Source: Promethearchaeota archaeon
GTDB taxonomy: Archaea; Asgardarchaeota; Lokiarchaeia; Sigyniarchaeales; SOKP01
DNA length: 45,441 nucleotides
Reading direction: 5' to 3'
Assembly (NCBI GenBank): GCA_019894975.1
Contig: JAGXNO010000031.1
Span: 1-45,441, forward strand
Shown here: positions 34,377-43,156 of the stretch, one piece after another
How the letters are laid out: each line of letters begins with the position of its first letter
Position numbering within the stretch: position 1 is the stretch's first letter
Program-made: the position numbers and the translations under genes
Notes under the pieces: generated by a model
Databases searched by the model: none
Seen by the model: only the letters and a program-made list of their open reading frames with translations
Told to the model about the DNA's origin: nothing

Positions 34377-35036
34377 TTAATTAAAAATTTCGTCAAGTTC
34401 ATCAATTAGCTGTGTTTTAGTTAACTCAAAACCTTTTCTGAGGATATTTAAAATGATTTTCTTTGCGAGTTTCGGTACATTCAAAATAGTATCATCTCTC
34501 TCTACGACTGTTATTCCTTCGTCGTTATAATCCAATTGACGTATCAAAGCTTGATATGCTTTTTCTTTTGTTTTAAATGCTGCCCTTGATAAATCTGCGT
34601 AGTCTTTAATATCTTCTTGAACACTCAAAAATAATACGCTCTCTTCCACCTGTGTTACAAAACATTTTTTTGTAACTTCCTTTAGAGTTTTATAATTACG
34701 GTGATTCTTTTTACATTGACGATCGGTCTGATCATTTTCTAAATATTTTGGAAAATTTCTACTAATAACCGTATTTAAATGTTCTTCTATTTTCCCATTT
34801 GTAACTAATTCCTTAGCTGAATTTAGAGCTAATTTTATTTGTTCTAGTGTGCCTACGCGAGCATCCTTATCAGACCAGTATTTATAAAAAGATTTTACAA
34901 TAGGTCGAACCAATACGTTGAAAACTCCTGCATCCAATTCTGAATCTATTAAAGATTTCCCATAATTAAGCGAAATATTCATTTGCTCAATCATTCTTTT
35001 TTCTAAGATTTTAAAATTTCTCTCTACGTTATCCAT
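34377..35036 (-). CDS. Unknown protein, member 1 of a tandem paralogous pair
   Basis: A 219-residue mostly helical protein that I do not recognise. It aligns over its full length with the neighbouring gene at 35103. Shared features are a start MDxxERN, LIDSELDAG, RPIVKxFY, the invariant DQTxxQCxKxHxNY (residues about 103-117), and AFKTKxxAxxxLxxQLxxxxxGI near the end. The Cys-x3-His arrangement could bind a metal or be a catalytic site, but there is no second half-site. No membrane segment or signal is seen. It lies 66 bases after its paralogue, probably in one transcript. Confidence 0.72.
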   Translation of the reverse strand: MDNVERNFKILEKRMIEQMNISLNYGKSLIDSELDAGVFNVLVRPIVKSFYKYWSDKDARVGTLEQIKLALNSAKELVTNGKIEEHLNTVISRNFPKYLENDQTDRQCKKNHRNYKTLKEVTKKCFVTQVEESVLFLSVQEDIKDYADLSRAAFKTKEKAYQALIRQLDYNDEGITVVERDDTILNVPKLAKKIILNILRKGFELTKTQLIDELDEIFN

Positions 35037-35102
35037 AGCATTATATATCCAAAAATTAATTCACGATCATTTAACTGAATTTTTTATTCGTTTAATTTTT
35101 TA

Positions 35103-35765
35103 CTATTTCGGATTGTAAGTTTCATTCAACGACTTAAAAAACTCCTTCTTTGTCTGTAAAAATCCTTTCCTTAGAATTTTTATTATTATTCTTCTTCCTA
35201 CTGGAATTTTTAATATCGAGGGATCTTCTTCAACTATTTTAATCCCTCTATCTGTAAAACTTAGTTGGTTCATCAAATTTTCTTCAGCATCTTTTTTTGT
35301 TTTAAAAGCAACTCGGCATAAATCTCCATAATCTTCTACATCATCTTCTACTTCTAAAAGCTTTACTACTTCTTTTAGGTAATTTATAAAAGTTTCTCTT
35401 GCTACTTCTATTATCCTTACATAATTTTTATGATGTTTATTACATTGTAGTGATGTTTGATCTGCTTGAATGTATTTTGGTAAGCTTTCTTTAACAATTT
35501 GATTAAAATTATCTATAGAAATTCCAGTTTTTAATAATTTTATACCCGCATCCAATGTAAGGTATATTTGCTTCAGTGTATTATCTCTTATATCATTTTT
35601 AGCCCAATTTTCATAAAAGAGTTTAACAAGAGGACGAACGATAAAATTCAACAAGCCTGTGTCTAATTCTGTATCAATAAGATTTTTCCCTTTTTTAATT
35701 GACAGTTCCATCTGCTGAATCATTCTATCTTTTATAAGATGATAATTTCTTTCTAAATAATCCAA
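35103..35765 (-). CDS. Unknown protein, member 2 of a tandem paralogous pair
   Basis: A 220-residue paralogue of the gene at 34377, with the same layout and with DQTSLQCNKHHKNY at the centre. The start is TTG 35765. It aligns exactly with the ATG start of the paralogue (MDYLERN versus MDNVERN), so TTG is supported. The C-terminal third (VAFKTKKDAEENLMNQLSFTDRGIKIVEED) is the best conserved part besides the DQT motif. I find no family name to assign. It is transcribed away from the large pseudo-GTPase gene, with 204 bases between them. Confidence 0.72.
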   Translation of the reverse strand: MDYLERNYHLIKDRMIQQMELSIKKGKNLIDTELDTGLLNFIVRPLVKLFYENWAKNDIRDNTLKQIYLTLDAGIKLLKTGISIDNFNQIVKESLPKYIQADQTSLQCNKHHKNYVRIIEVARETFINYLKEVVKLLEVEDDVEDYGDLCRVAFKTKKDAEENLMNQLSFTDRGIKIVEEDPSILKIPVGRRIIIKILRKGFLQTKKEFFKSLNETYNPK

Positions 35766-35969
35766 AGTTTTATCCCCGATTGGTCAAAAACACAGTTATA
35801 AATTCTAAAACTCAAATGATTACTATTAAAAGATCTCTATTCTTTTAAAATCATTTCATAAGTTTTATACTATTATATTTATGTGATCTATTCATTAGTA
35901 ATTTTTAATAAATCACAAAATAAAAAAGGGAGAAAATAAATAAAAAAATAAAAAAAAAAAACTGAAAAT

Positions 35970-38900
35970 ATGCATTATATTTTTAAAGTTTTAATTTTAG
36001 GAGATTCAGAAGTAATTCATTTTTATACTTCGAGGGCATTTGGAGAACCAGGAGAAGATAAAGATACTTATTTTGAATGGTATAAGGAAATAAAAATCCT
36101 TGAAGATATTTGTGATTTAGAAATCGACGCTATTACGGACATATCCGCTGATTTAGACGAGTTAATTCCCTTTGCAGATGGAATTATCTACTTCCTAAAT
36201 CCTTTGATTGAAGGAGAAAAAGAACTTCTTAGTATGATATTACCCGATATTTTTTCAGTTAAACGTGATATTCCTACAGTAATCAATTTCTATGATCAAA
36301 ATGGCGTACTCCCTTTGGCTGTGAATGAATTATTAACAGATGTGTGGGTGAATTACCCTAACCTTGAAGCCTTTGCGAACTTAAATCCTAAAGATTTTCA
36401 TCAAGCACTTCAATCACTTTGTTTGGCAATGATAAACGGGGAGAGTCCTTTAAACCTCGAAAATGCATGGATGAGATTTCCAATATTTATTCAAATGGCA
36501 AATATCTATTTTGAAACTCAGCATTATTATTATGCCGCTCAAGCTGTAAAAAAAGCATCTATGATCGCAGAAATTTATAACCGGGATGATTATTTCATTA
36601 TTTGTGAACAAGCAGCATATCTCTATTCTAAAATTAACTTATATTTGGAAGCAAGTAAACTTTTAGAAAATATTGATCCTAAAAAATCAAGTAATTTTAA
36701 AACGCTTTATGTAGAAGCAATGATAAGAGAAGGTAATGTGCATTTTAACAAGCAAGAGTATGAGACCGCCGCTAAACAATATGAAAGAGCAGGACAATGG
36801 GCTAGTATAGAGATATTAGAAAAAGAAATAATAGATGAGGCATTTAGATTAGCAATTACTTCTTGGATATCTGCTTGCAAAGTCGAGAATGCATTCAGAA
36901 TTCTTGAAAGTTTGTCACATCAAGAAGCTCTGATAATTTTTAAAGAAGTTTCTGGAAAAATCGGGAAAGCTGCTGAATATCTGGTAGAAACTGATAGATT
37001 TGATCTAGCAAAAGATCAACTTTATAATGCTATAAAGAAATATCAAAGGGAGGCACTCTCAGAAGAATTAGAGGAATTAACTAACAAGTTAACAAATATA
37101 TTAATTACTATTTTTAAAAATCAGGTCGAATCTAAGGAAATTCATGCTGCACGCTATACTTATGATGAAATTGAAAATATGTGGGAATCATATAATGTTA
37201 AAAGAACCGATTTAGATTCAACTTTAAAAATATTAATTAAGCTCTTTATAGAAAAATATAATTTTAGAATTGCATCAACACTCATCAATAAATTAAACTC
37301 CTTAATGCTGAAGCAAGAATTAACGAAATTTAGTGCTGAAATGGAGGAAAAATATAAAGCTTCATTAAAGAAGGAAATACAGGACACAATTAAAAAAGGA
37401 ATTGATATTTTGGTTGAATTTGTTGAAGCTGAGCTTGAAATTCTTGCTGATATGAATAAAGGAAAAATTCAAGTTGCTGAAGATTTAATAGAAAAAGGAA
37501 ATTATCAAAAAGCTTCTAAAATCTTGAGTAATCAAGCAGATTATCTCAAAAAGGTAGGTAGGGAAGACGTCAGCGATCAGATTCGTACAAAATCGTTGGA
37601 TATCTTATTAGAAGGAAAAATGTTTGAAGATTTTTTCATTACCTCTAATAACCTATCAATAGAGATGCGAAAGAAATATTTTGTTAGAATCTTTCCAATT
37701 CTTCTTGATAAATTGAAGGAAATTGAAAAATTAGAGAACTTCAATCGGGAAGCAAATATTATGGAAGATTTAAATAGAATATATCGAAACCACTCGCTCT
37801 ATGAAGAATCCAAACAAATTAGTTTACTCTATATTAAAATAATTAAACATCAAGCTCTAGATTTGCTTCAAACTGAAGGAAATTTATCAGGAATTAGAAA
37901 GGCAAATGAGTTTTTAAAAAAAGTCGATAATGTCTCCTCTGCCTATTTAGAAAAGGAAGAAAGCTTAAAAATCAATTACGATAAAATTTATAAGAAAATC
38001 GCAGAGATATATATTGAATTAAAAGATTTACATAATGCCCAGGTATATAATGATAGAATTAATAATAAGGAATACAAGAATGAACTTCATAAAATAATCG
38101 ATAATATTGAAATAGAAAAAAGTGCTGTACGTTCAGAAATTGCAAAAGAAACTCAAGAAGGTATTGATTTAGAAGAAGATCGTTCAATAATTAAAGATAA
38201 AGCTCGGGAATTTAGTCGCGTCGATAAAGAGAGCGAATTTAGGGGAAGAAGGGCTAGAAAAACAAGATATTTCACAGAAGCTTTACAATATTTAAATGAA
38301 AAAGAATACAATAAAGCAATTGACATTTACAAGAAGAGTATTATTGGTTTTAATAGAATAAAAAAATATAATTTAGCTGGTGTGTCACTAGCAATTGTTA
38401 ATTTAATATTATTTAAAGAAAAGAGAGTGGATGAAGTTAAAGAGTTATTGGGGGAGACAATAAATAGCTTATCTGGATGGGGGGAAATTTTTTCCAAAAC
38501 GTTTCCTGTCACCTTAACTAAATATATGTTTCAATGTAAGAAATTTCAGGATGAGCGTAAATTTAACGAAGCTTTATCATTTATGGAGCATCTTCCCTTA
38601 TTTCGAGAAGAACTAAATTTCCTCAATGATTTTCGCGGGGAAGACTCTAAAGAACAAGAAGCACTTGATACAACAATTAGCGAAATAGAAGAAATTAAGA
38701 AAGTAATATCACAAAGGCAAGCAATAGAAATTGACCAAAAATATGGTAAAATTAAATCAAAATCTGGAGATATTCAACGAGAAAGGGATGGATCTCTAAA
38801 CAAACGGAAAGCTACGAAAAGAATTTTTTATAAAGAGATTTTTACTTTATTAGGAACAAAGAATTACAAAGAAGCAGCTGTCAAATACATTGAATTAGCT

Positions 38901-39203
38901 GAAACAATAGTTTCCAAAAGAAAAGATCTTAAAATTGGTTCACTCCTTATCCTTTTACACGGACTATGCTTATTAAAAGTGAAGGAACCCTGTTCCCTCA
39001 TCAGAGTAAGTATTAATCAGTTTTTAAATAGACGGGGTGTCAACAAAAAATTAATAGAAGATACCTATGAGATTATGTTAATCCATTTTATTTGTGATGT
39101 CAAAGAATATAACTTAGATAATTATTTACCAAAAATAAAAGGATTATTAGAACTCTTACCTTTATTTGAAGAAGAGATGGAATTAATAGAGATTGAAGTT
39201 TAA
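35970..39203 (+). CDS. Pseudo-GTPase domain fused to a long TPR-like helical solenoid
   Basis: A 1077-residue protein, the largest in the window. Residues 1-160 follow the plan of a Rab-like GTPase. The first strand and P-loop FKVLILGDSEVIHFY match KVVIIGDGAVGKTSL of the neighbouring Rab-like proteins, but Gly-Lys-Thr is replaced by Ile16-His17-Phe18. The G4 strand reads INFYD in place of NKxD, and G3 is not recognisable, so it is unlikely to bind or hydrolyse GTP normally. Residues about 165-1070 are almost entirely helical, with TPR-like units (for example near 175-240, 250-275, 770-800 and 960-985), interrupted by a charged segment near 720-765. Such solenoids are protein scaffolds. No signal or membrane segment is seen. 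The gene stands alone; its end overlaps that of the convergent TFB gene by four bases. Confidence 0.8.
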   Translation: MHYIFKVLILGDSEVIHFYTSRAFGEPGEDKDTYFEWYKEIKILEDICDLEIDAITDISADLDELIPFADGIIYFLNPLIEGEKELLSMILPDIFSVKRDIPTVINFYDQNGVLPLAVNELLTDVWVNYPNLEAFANLNPKDFHQALQSLCLAMINGESPLNLENAWMRFPIFIQMANIYFETQHYYYAAQAVKKASMIAEIYNRDDYFIICEQAAYLYSKINLYLEASKLLENIDPKKSSNFKTLYVEAMIREGNVHFNKQEYETAAKQYERAGQWASIEILEKEIIDEAFRLAITSWISACKVENAFRILESLSHQEALIIFKEVSGKIGKAAEYLVETDRFDLAKDQLYNAIKKYQREALSEELEELTNKLTNILITIFKNQVESKEIHAARYTYDEIENMWESYNVKRTDLDSTLKILIKLFIEKYNFRIASTLINKLNSLMLKQELTKFSAEMEEKYKASLKKEIQDTIKKGIDILVEFVEAELEILADMNKGKIQVAEDLIEKGNYQKASKILSNQADYLKKVGREDVSDQIRTKSLDILLEGKMFEDFFITSNNLSIEMRKKYFVRIFPILLDKLKEIEKLENFNREANIMEDLNRIYRNHSLYEESKQISLLYIKIIKHQALDLLQTEGNLSGIRKANEFLKKVDNVSSAYLEKEESLKINYDKIYKKIAEIYIELKDLHNAQVYNDRINNKEYKNELHKIIDNIEIEKSAVRSEIAKETQEGIDLEEDRSIIKDKAREFSRVDKESEFRGRRARKTRYFTEALQYLNEKEYNKAIDIYKKSIIGFNRIKKYNLAGVSLAIVNLILFKEKRVDEVKELLGETINSLSGWGEIFSKTFPVTLTKYMFQCKKFQDERKFNEALSFMEHLPLFREELNFLNDFRGEDSKEQEALDTTISEIEEIKKVISQRQAIEIDQKYGKIKSKSGDIQRERDGSLNKRKATKRIFYKEIFTLLGTKNYKEAAVKYIELAETIVSKRKDLKIGSLLILLHGLCLLKVKEPCSLIRVSINQFLNRRGVNKKLIEDTYEIMLIHFICDVKEYNLDNYLPKIKGLLELLPLFEEEMELIEIEV

Positions 39204-40123
39204 TCTACGATGTTTGCATACTTTTGTAAGTCTTTTACCCGCATACGAAGTGTAACCTCAGTAACTTTCGCAAGAGAACTAATTTCCTTCTGTGTTCGAT
39301 TCTCATTGCATATTTTTGAAGCTATATAGATGGATGCTGCCGCAATACCTTTCGGGTCTTTTCCTGCAGAATTGAACCCACTTTCTTTTGCTTTTTCAAT
39401 TAATTTTACAGCTATATTTCTACATTGCATCGATAGTTTAAGTTCTTCATTAAATTTATCTACATATCTATCAGCGGAAAAATGCTGTACTTTCATTCCA
39501 AGTTTTGGAAGGATTTCCATGAGAATTAAACGATAACTTTTAATAACCTTTTTTTTAGGAATTTGTGCAATTTTAGTTATTTCTTCAGCAGTTCTGGGAA
39601 TCCCATGAACCCTTAAAGCGGCAAAAATAGATGCTGATAATAAAGTATCAATGCTTCTTCCCATAGTTAATTTTTTTTTAACCGTTTGAGTATAGATTCT
39701 AAGTGCATCTTCAGCAACGGCATCTGGTATCCCTAATCTTTTTTGCAAACGCTGTAAGTTAGGTAAAGCGATCCACAAGTTTCTTTCATAACTAGTTGTC
39801 AGAGATCTATGAATTTTAGCTAACCTGTTAAATTTAGATTTATACTTCGGACTTAATAAAGTACCTCTGGCGTCTCTTGATCCTCGTATAATAGTTCTTG
39901 GACCGATAGGACTATATACTCTTTCACTACTCTTTCTTTTCTGAATTTCTTCTTGAGTAAAAGCTCTACGAGGACTATCATCAAGTATTCTGGAATACAC
40001 AAATCCACAGTTTAAACAAACATAAAAGCCATCTTCTTCACTGATTTTAGAACTGTCACAACAGGGTGGACCTTCCTCCCCATTTTCTTCAAAAAATCCA
40101 TTATCTTCAAAATTAGACGGCAT
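39200..40123 (-). CDS. tfb: Transcription initiation factor TFB (TFIIB homologue)
   Basis: A 307-residue basal factor that bridges TBP, promoter DNA and RNA polymerase. The two cyclin repeats are clear (about 110-200 and 205-300), with TVKKKLTMGRSIDTLLSASIFAALR and GKDPKGIAAASIYIASKI. The B-reader/linker region has RAFTQEE and RGSRDARG. The C-terminal helix-turn-helix that reads the BRE (TQKEISSLAKVTEVTLRMRVKDL) is intact. The N-terminal zinc ribbon is irregular: a first pair Cys21-Cys22 adjacent instead of C-x2-C, then C36-x2-C39. A zinc site with three regular ligands may still form. It may be one of several TFB copies in the genome. Confidence 0.92.
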   Translation of the reverse strand: MPSNFEDNGFFEENGEEGPPCCDSSKISEEDGFYVCLNCGFVYSRILDDSPRRAFTQEEIQKRKSSERVYSPIGPRTIIRGSRDARGTLLSPKYKSKFNRLAKIHRSLTTSYERNLWIALPNLQRLQKRLGIPDAVAEDALRIYTQTVKKKLTMGRSIDTLLSASIFAALRVHGIPRTAEEITKIAQIPKKKVIKSYRLILMEILPKLGMKVQHFSADRYVDKFNEELKLSMQCRNIAVKLIEKAKESGFNSAGKDPKGIAAASIYIASKICNENRTQKEISSLAKVTEVTLRMRVKDLQKYANIVD

Positions 40124-40289
40124 TATTACTTACGATCGTTACAGATGATCTTGGAAGTTTTCATTTTTAGTATAAAATACATCCTCTAATAAATATTTAA
40201 TTTTAATCTTTATAAAATTAAGTTGTGAAAATTTATATCAAAGTCTTTTTAACTACTATCATAAAAGTTTAATAAATAATAATAAAAGC

Positions 40290-40296
40290 TATATTA
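40290..40296 (+). promoter_or_regulatory. Possible TATA element for a leaderless Rag/Arf-like GTPase mRNA
   Basis: TATATTA is placed 24-30 bases before the ATG at 40320, the spacing expected when transcription begins at the start codon. A second AT-rich match (CTATAAATATT) lies too close to the ATG to be used. The assignment is weak. Confidence 0.3.
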
Positions 40297-40319
40297 ACCT
40301 ATAAATATTAAAAGCATCA

Positions 40320-41561
40320 ATGGTTACCATGCCCTCAGATAATTCAGAAATTATAAAGGTCGTTTCCAAATTTTTAGACCCTAAATCAGTAAAAATTGAT
40401 AAACTAGAGAAGATTGAAGATATTTTAAAATTACCAATTCAATCATACAAATTTTTAGATAAAGAAGAATCAACGATTATAAAAAATCTATTTGAAGTTT
40501 CAAAAATAAACGAAATATTAAAATTAGACAAGGAAGATCCGTTTCAAAGTTTAACAATATTAGAAGAATCAGAAGAATCTTTAGAAATAACCGAGAATTT
40601 AAAGGAAAAAATCGAAGCGTTAAAGAACAAGTATCCAACTTTAGAGACTAAATTAATAAAAGCGGTGACAATCAGCGCTCTTATAGAAAGTATTTCCAAA
40701 GAAAAAGAAGCTATTGAAACTCAAGCGCAAAAAGTGTTAGTAGCCGGATTAGACGCTGCAGGTAAAACCTCGCTATTATCAAAATTTGGAGGGCGTTTAG
40801 GGATAAGTGATATGATTGCCACTCACCCCACTAAAGGAGTGGTAAGGATGAAATTTGGGACTTCTAATCTATCACTATTTATTTGGGACCTTGGGGGCCA
40901 AGAAGAGTATCGAGAAAGATACTTAAATAATCCAGAACAATATTTTGTTCAATTAGACCTATTGATATATGTTATAGATATTCAAGATTCAGAAAGATTT
41001 GAAGAATCTTTAGATTATCTTGATAGTATTCTTAATTCATTAGTTATGTTAGAAGAAAGACCCTACGTACTATTATTCATTCATAAGTATGATCCTGATT
41101 TGAAAGGGGATCCCAAGATACTTTTGAATATCGAGCTGGTGAAAGATAACATAGGCGAACTTCTAAGAAGTAAGAAATATGATTTTGAAGTTGAAATATA
41201 TTTAACTTCTATTTATTCTTTAATATCTCGCGAACCACAATTTGCAAAGTACATAAAAAAATTAATGAGTGCAGGTTACTCTCTTTCAGATCCAACAGTA
41301 AAGAAGGTAGAAGGATTGGGAAAAACCTTAGAAGAAACTCTTAATGCAATTATTCGTTTATCTGAGAGTATATCTTCACAACTTAATGATCTTGATGCCC
41401 GCCTCCGTGCTATCGAATCAGGAGCATTCCAAGCAGCACAAGGTGGACAGCCACTTGAAATTTCTAATCCCTCTTTAAGTAGAAGTGGGGAGGGTTCAAG
41501 ATTGACAGTTCTTAATGAATTAAAAGATTTATTTAGTAAAAGAAAGAGCTTAGATTTTTAA
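40320..41561 (+). CDS. Arf/Rag-like GTPase with N-terminal helical and C-terminal coiled-coil extensions
   Basis: A 413-residue protein. Residues 1-138 are a helical region with short repeats ending in a long helix. The GTPase domain spans about 138-320: G1 is GLDAAGKTS (Lys149), as in Arf proteins, and G3 is WDLGGQEEY. G4 is FIHKYD, where the His-Lys-x-Asp form is characteristic of Rag/Gtr GTPases rather than the Asn-Lys-x-Asp of Arf and Rab. The segment LLIYVIDIQDSERFEESLDYL also resembles Rag. The last 90 residues contain a coiled coil (ETLNAIIRLSESISSQLNDLDARLRAIE) and a Ser-rich tail, not the roadblock domain of Rag proteins. No lipidation site is seen. ATG 40320 and 40329 are both possible starts. 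Its end overlaps the convergent PAP2 gene. Confidence 0.85.
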   Translation: MVTMPSDNSEIIKVVSKFLDPKSVKIDKLEKIEDILKLPIQSYKFLDKEESTIIKNLFEVSKINEILKLDKEDPFQSLTILEESEESLEITENLKEKIEALKNKYPTLETKLIKAVTISALIESISKEKEAIETQAQKVLVAGLDAAGKTSLLSKFGGRLGISDMIATHPTKGVVRMKFGTSNLSLFIWDLGGQEEYRERYLNNPEQYFVQLDLLIYVIDIQDSERFEESLDYLDSILNSLVMLEERPYVLLFIHKYDPDLKGDPKILLNIELVKDNIGELLRSKKYDFEVEIYLTSIYSLISREPQFAKYIKKLMSAGYSLSDPTVKKVEGLGKTLEETLNAIIRLSESISSQLNDLDARLRAIESGAFQAAQGGQPLEISNPSLSRSGEGSRLTVLNELKDLFSKRKSLDF

Positions 41562-42289
41562 TTTATCATTTTTCTTCTCTTAAATTTATCCTGTATATGT
41601 TTAAATGTAGCAGATAACAAAATTGCAATACAAATTATAACCCACAACACAATATACCAAATGCTTTTAAAAAGTAATGAATTGATCTGTCTGTATTCAA
41701 TACTATATAAAGCAAACTGTTCAAAATATTCAATAATCATATGAAAAATCGGTGCTATCAAAAAAACTGAAATAAAGCTCCCCACTATACCAATAACATA
41801 ACCAATTATTACATCAGAAGGGTAATGGACGCCCAATTGAATTCTTGAAAATGAAACTATTACGGCTAATATTTGCATGATAATTGTTATTATGGGTGAT
41901 TTAAGGAAGAAGAACCCAAACAGTAAACCATATGCGGTAATATTATAAGAGTGCCAGGAAGGAAAACTCTTTGAACTAGGCTTTTTTTCAAGGACCTTAA
42001 GTTCACTTTTCTCTAACTTATGAAATGGTCTTGGTCTATCAACGATTTTTTTGATTGTGACTATGACAATTAACCCAACTAAGAAAACAGAGCCCAAATT
42101 GGACAATAAATAAGGATCATACCAAACAAATAGATAAAAGGCAATTAAAAAAATCCATAGTGTTTCTCTTCCTAAGAAGGAAAGTGTTTTTAAAATATAA
42201 GTAAAAGGCTTCCCACCTACTCCGTTATATTTTAAAATTATCTTTTGATCCCACTCATCGATTATTTTGGGAAAGTCTTTAAGCATCAT
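41558..42289 (-). CDS. PAP2-family membrane phosphatase
   Basis: A 243-residue integral membrane enzyme of the type 2 phosphatidic acid phosphatase family. The three active-site motifs are complete: KKIVDRPRPF (K-x6-RP), PSWHS, and SRIQLGVHYPSD (SR-x5-H-x3-D). About six membrane helices are seen, with the catalytic residues at the outer face. It probably dephosphorylates lipid phosphates such as polyprenyl or glycerol-ether lipid phosphates in archaea, but the substrate cannot be read from sequence. The PHP phosphatase gene lies 23 bases upstream on the same strand, so they may be cotranscribed. Confidence 0.9.
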   Translation of the reverse strand: MMLKDFPKIIDEWDQKIILKYNGVGGKPFTYILKTLSFLGRETLWIFLIAFYLFVWYDPYLLSNLGSVFLVGLIVIVTIKKIVDRPRPFHKLEKSELKVLEKKPSSKSFPSWHSYNITAYGLLFGFFFLKSPIITIIMQILAVIVSFSRIQLGVHYPSDVIIGYVIGIVGSFISVFLIAPIFHMIIEYFEQFALYSIEYRQINSLLFKSIWYIVLWVIICIAILLSATFKHIQDKFKRRKMIN

Positions 42290-42312
42290 GATGGAATAAG
42301 CACTTGTTAACT

Positions 42313-43107
42313 TTAATTTGAACGAATATATTCATAAGCTTCTTTTACTTTAGAAACCTGTTTTTTAAAATAATCTAAGGAGTGAGAGTCAGAACCGACA
42401 AAAAATGTTCCTCCTTCCTTCTTTAATTGAGATATTATCGTTTTTGAAGGAAAAGGCCGTCCAATCGGAAATCTTCTCCCAGACAAATTGTATTCAATTG
42501 AAATCTTATTTTTTATACATAGTCTTCCTAATTCTAAAACTCTTTCTTCGGAAATGTCACAATCTTTCTCAGGTTTTATATCATTTTCATTAATATAACG
42601 GAATATAACGTCAAGGTGGCAAATATTCTTAAATATTTTAGAAGTTATCATGCTTTCAGAAGTTTCAAAATATTCATCAATAACATCTTTCATCTTTTTC
42701 TTAGTAAGGAATTCAAGTAGTTTCTTTTTAGATGTTACTGGATACCCAAAAATCCATTCATGCAGAGTACCTCCAATGAAATCCAGTTCTCTTTCATAAT
42801 CATCCATAAATTCTAAAAGTTCAATTTCTCTATCCTTATAATACTCAACCTCAAGCCCACTGTAAATAAAGTCATAAGTTTCTTTTAATTCATCAAGTTC
42901 CTCTAAATAATTTTCAATATTACCATTATAAAAGGGATTTGTCTTATCTTTTTCAATGGAATAGAGCTCAAAATGTTCTAGAAAACAGATATTAATTTCT
43001 TTTTTCTCAGCAATCTTTATATAGTCTTCGAATTTAGGTCCTTCCTCACCTACATCGGTACTCCAATTTGCAGTATGCAAGTGGTAATCTGTAAATTTAA
43101 ACTTCAT
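42313..43107 (-). CDS. PHP-domain phosphatase, histidinol-phosphatase-like
   Basis: A 264-residue metal-dependent hydrolase of the PHP superfamily. Metal ligands are seen as DYHLHTANWSTD at the N-terminus, FLEHFE (near residue 40), GTLHEW (about 114), ICHLD (about 162) and GSDSHS (about 240). The order corresponds to HisK-type histidinol phosphatase, which removes phosphate in histidine synthesis. No other his gene is present, so another phosphomonoester is possible. It is followed after 23 bases by the PAP2 gene. Confidence 0.8.
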   Translation of the reverse strand: MKFKFTDYHLHTANWSTDVGEEGPKFEDYIKIAEKKEINICFLEHFELYSIEKDKTNPFYNGNIENYLEELDELKETYDFIYSGLEVEYYKDREIELLEFMDDYERELDFIGGTLHEWIFGYPVTSKKKLLEFLTKKKMKDVIDEYFETSESMITSKIFKNICHLDVIFRYINENDIKPEKDCDISEERVLELGRLCIKNKISIEYNLSGRRFPIGRPFPSKTIISQLKKEGGTFFVGSDSHSLDYFKKQVSKVKEAYEYIRSN

Positions 43108-43156
43108 ATTTTGACAAGCTATATAATTAAGAAAGAGAAATAAAAATACTTATTAG

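Noticed and set aside
35930..35960. A-rich repeat before the pseudo-GTPase gene
   Set aside because: It is a simple poly-A-rich leader as expected in an AT-rich genome; no regular unit, palindrome or RNA structure was found.
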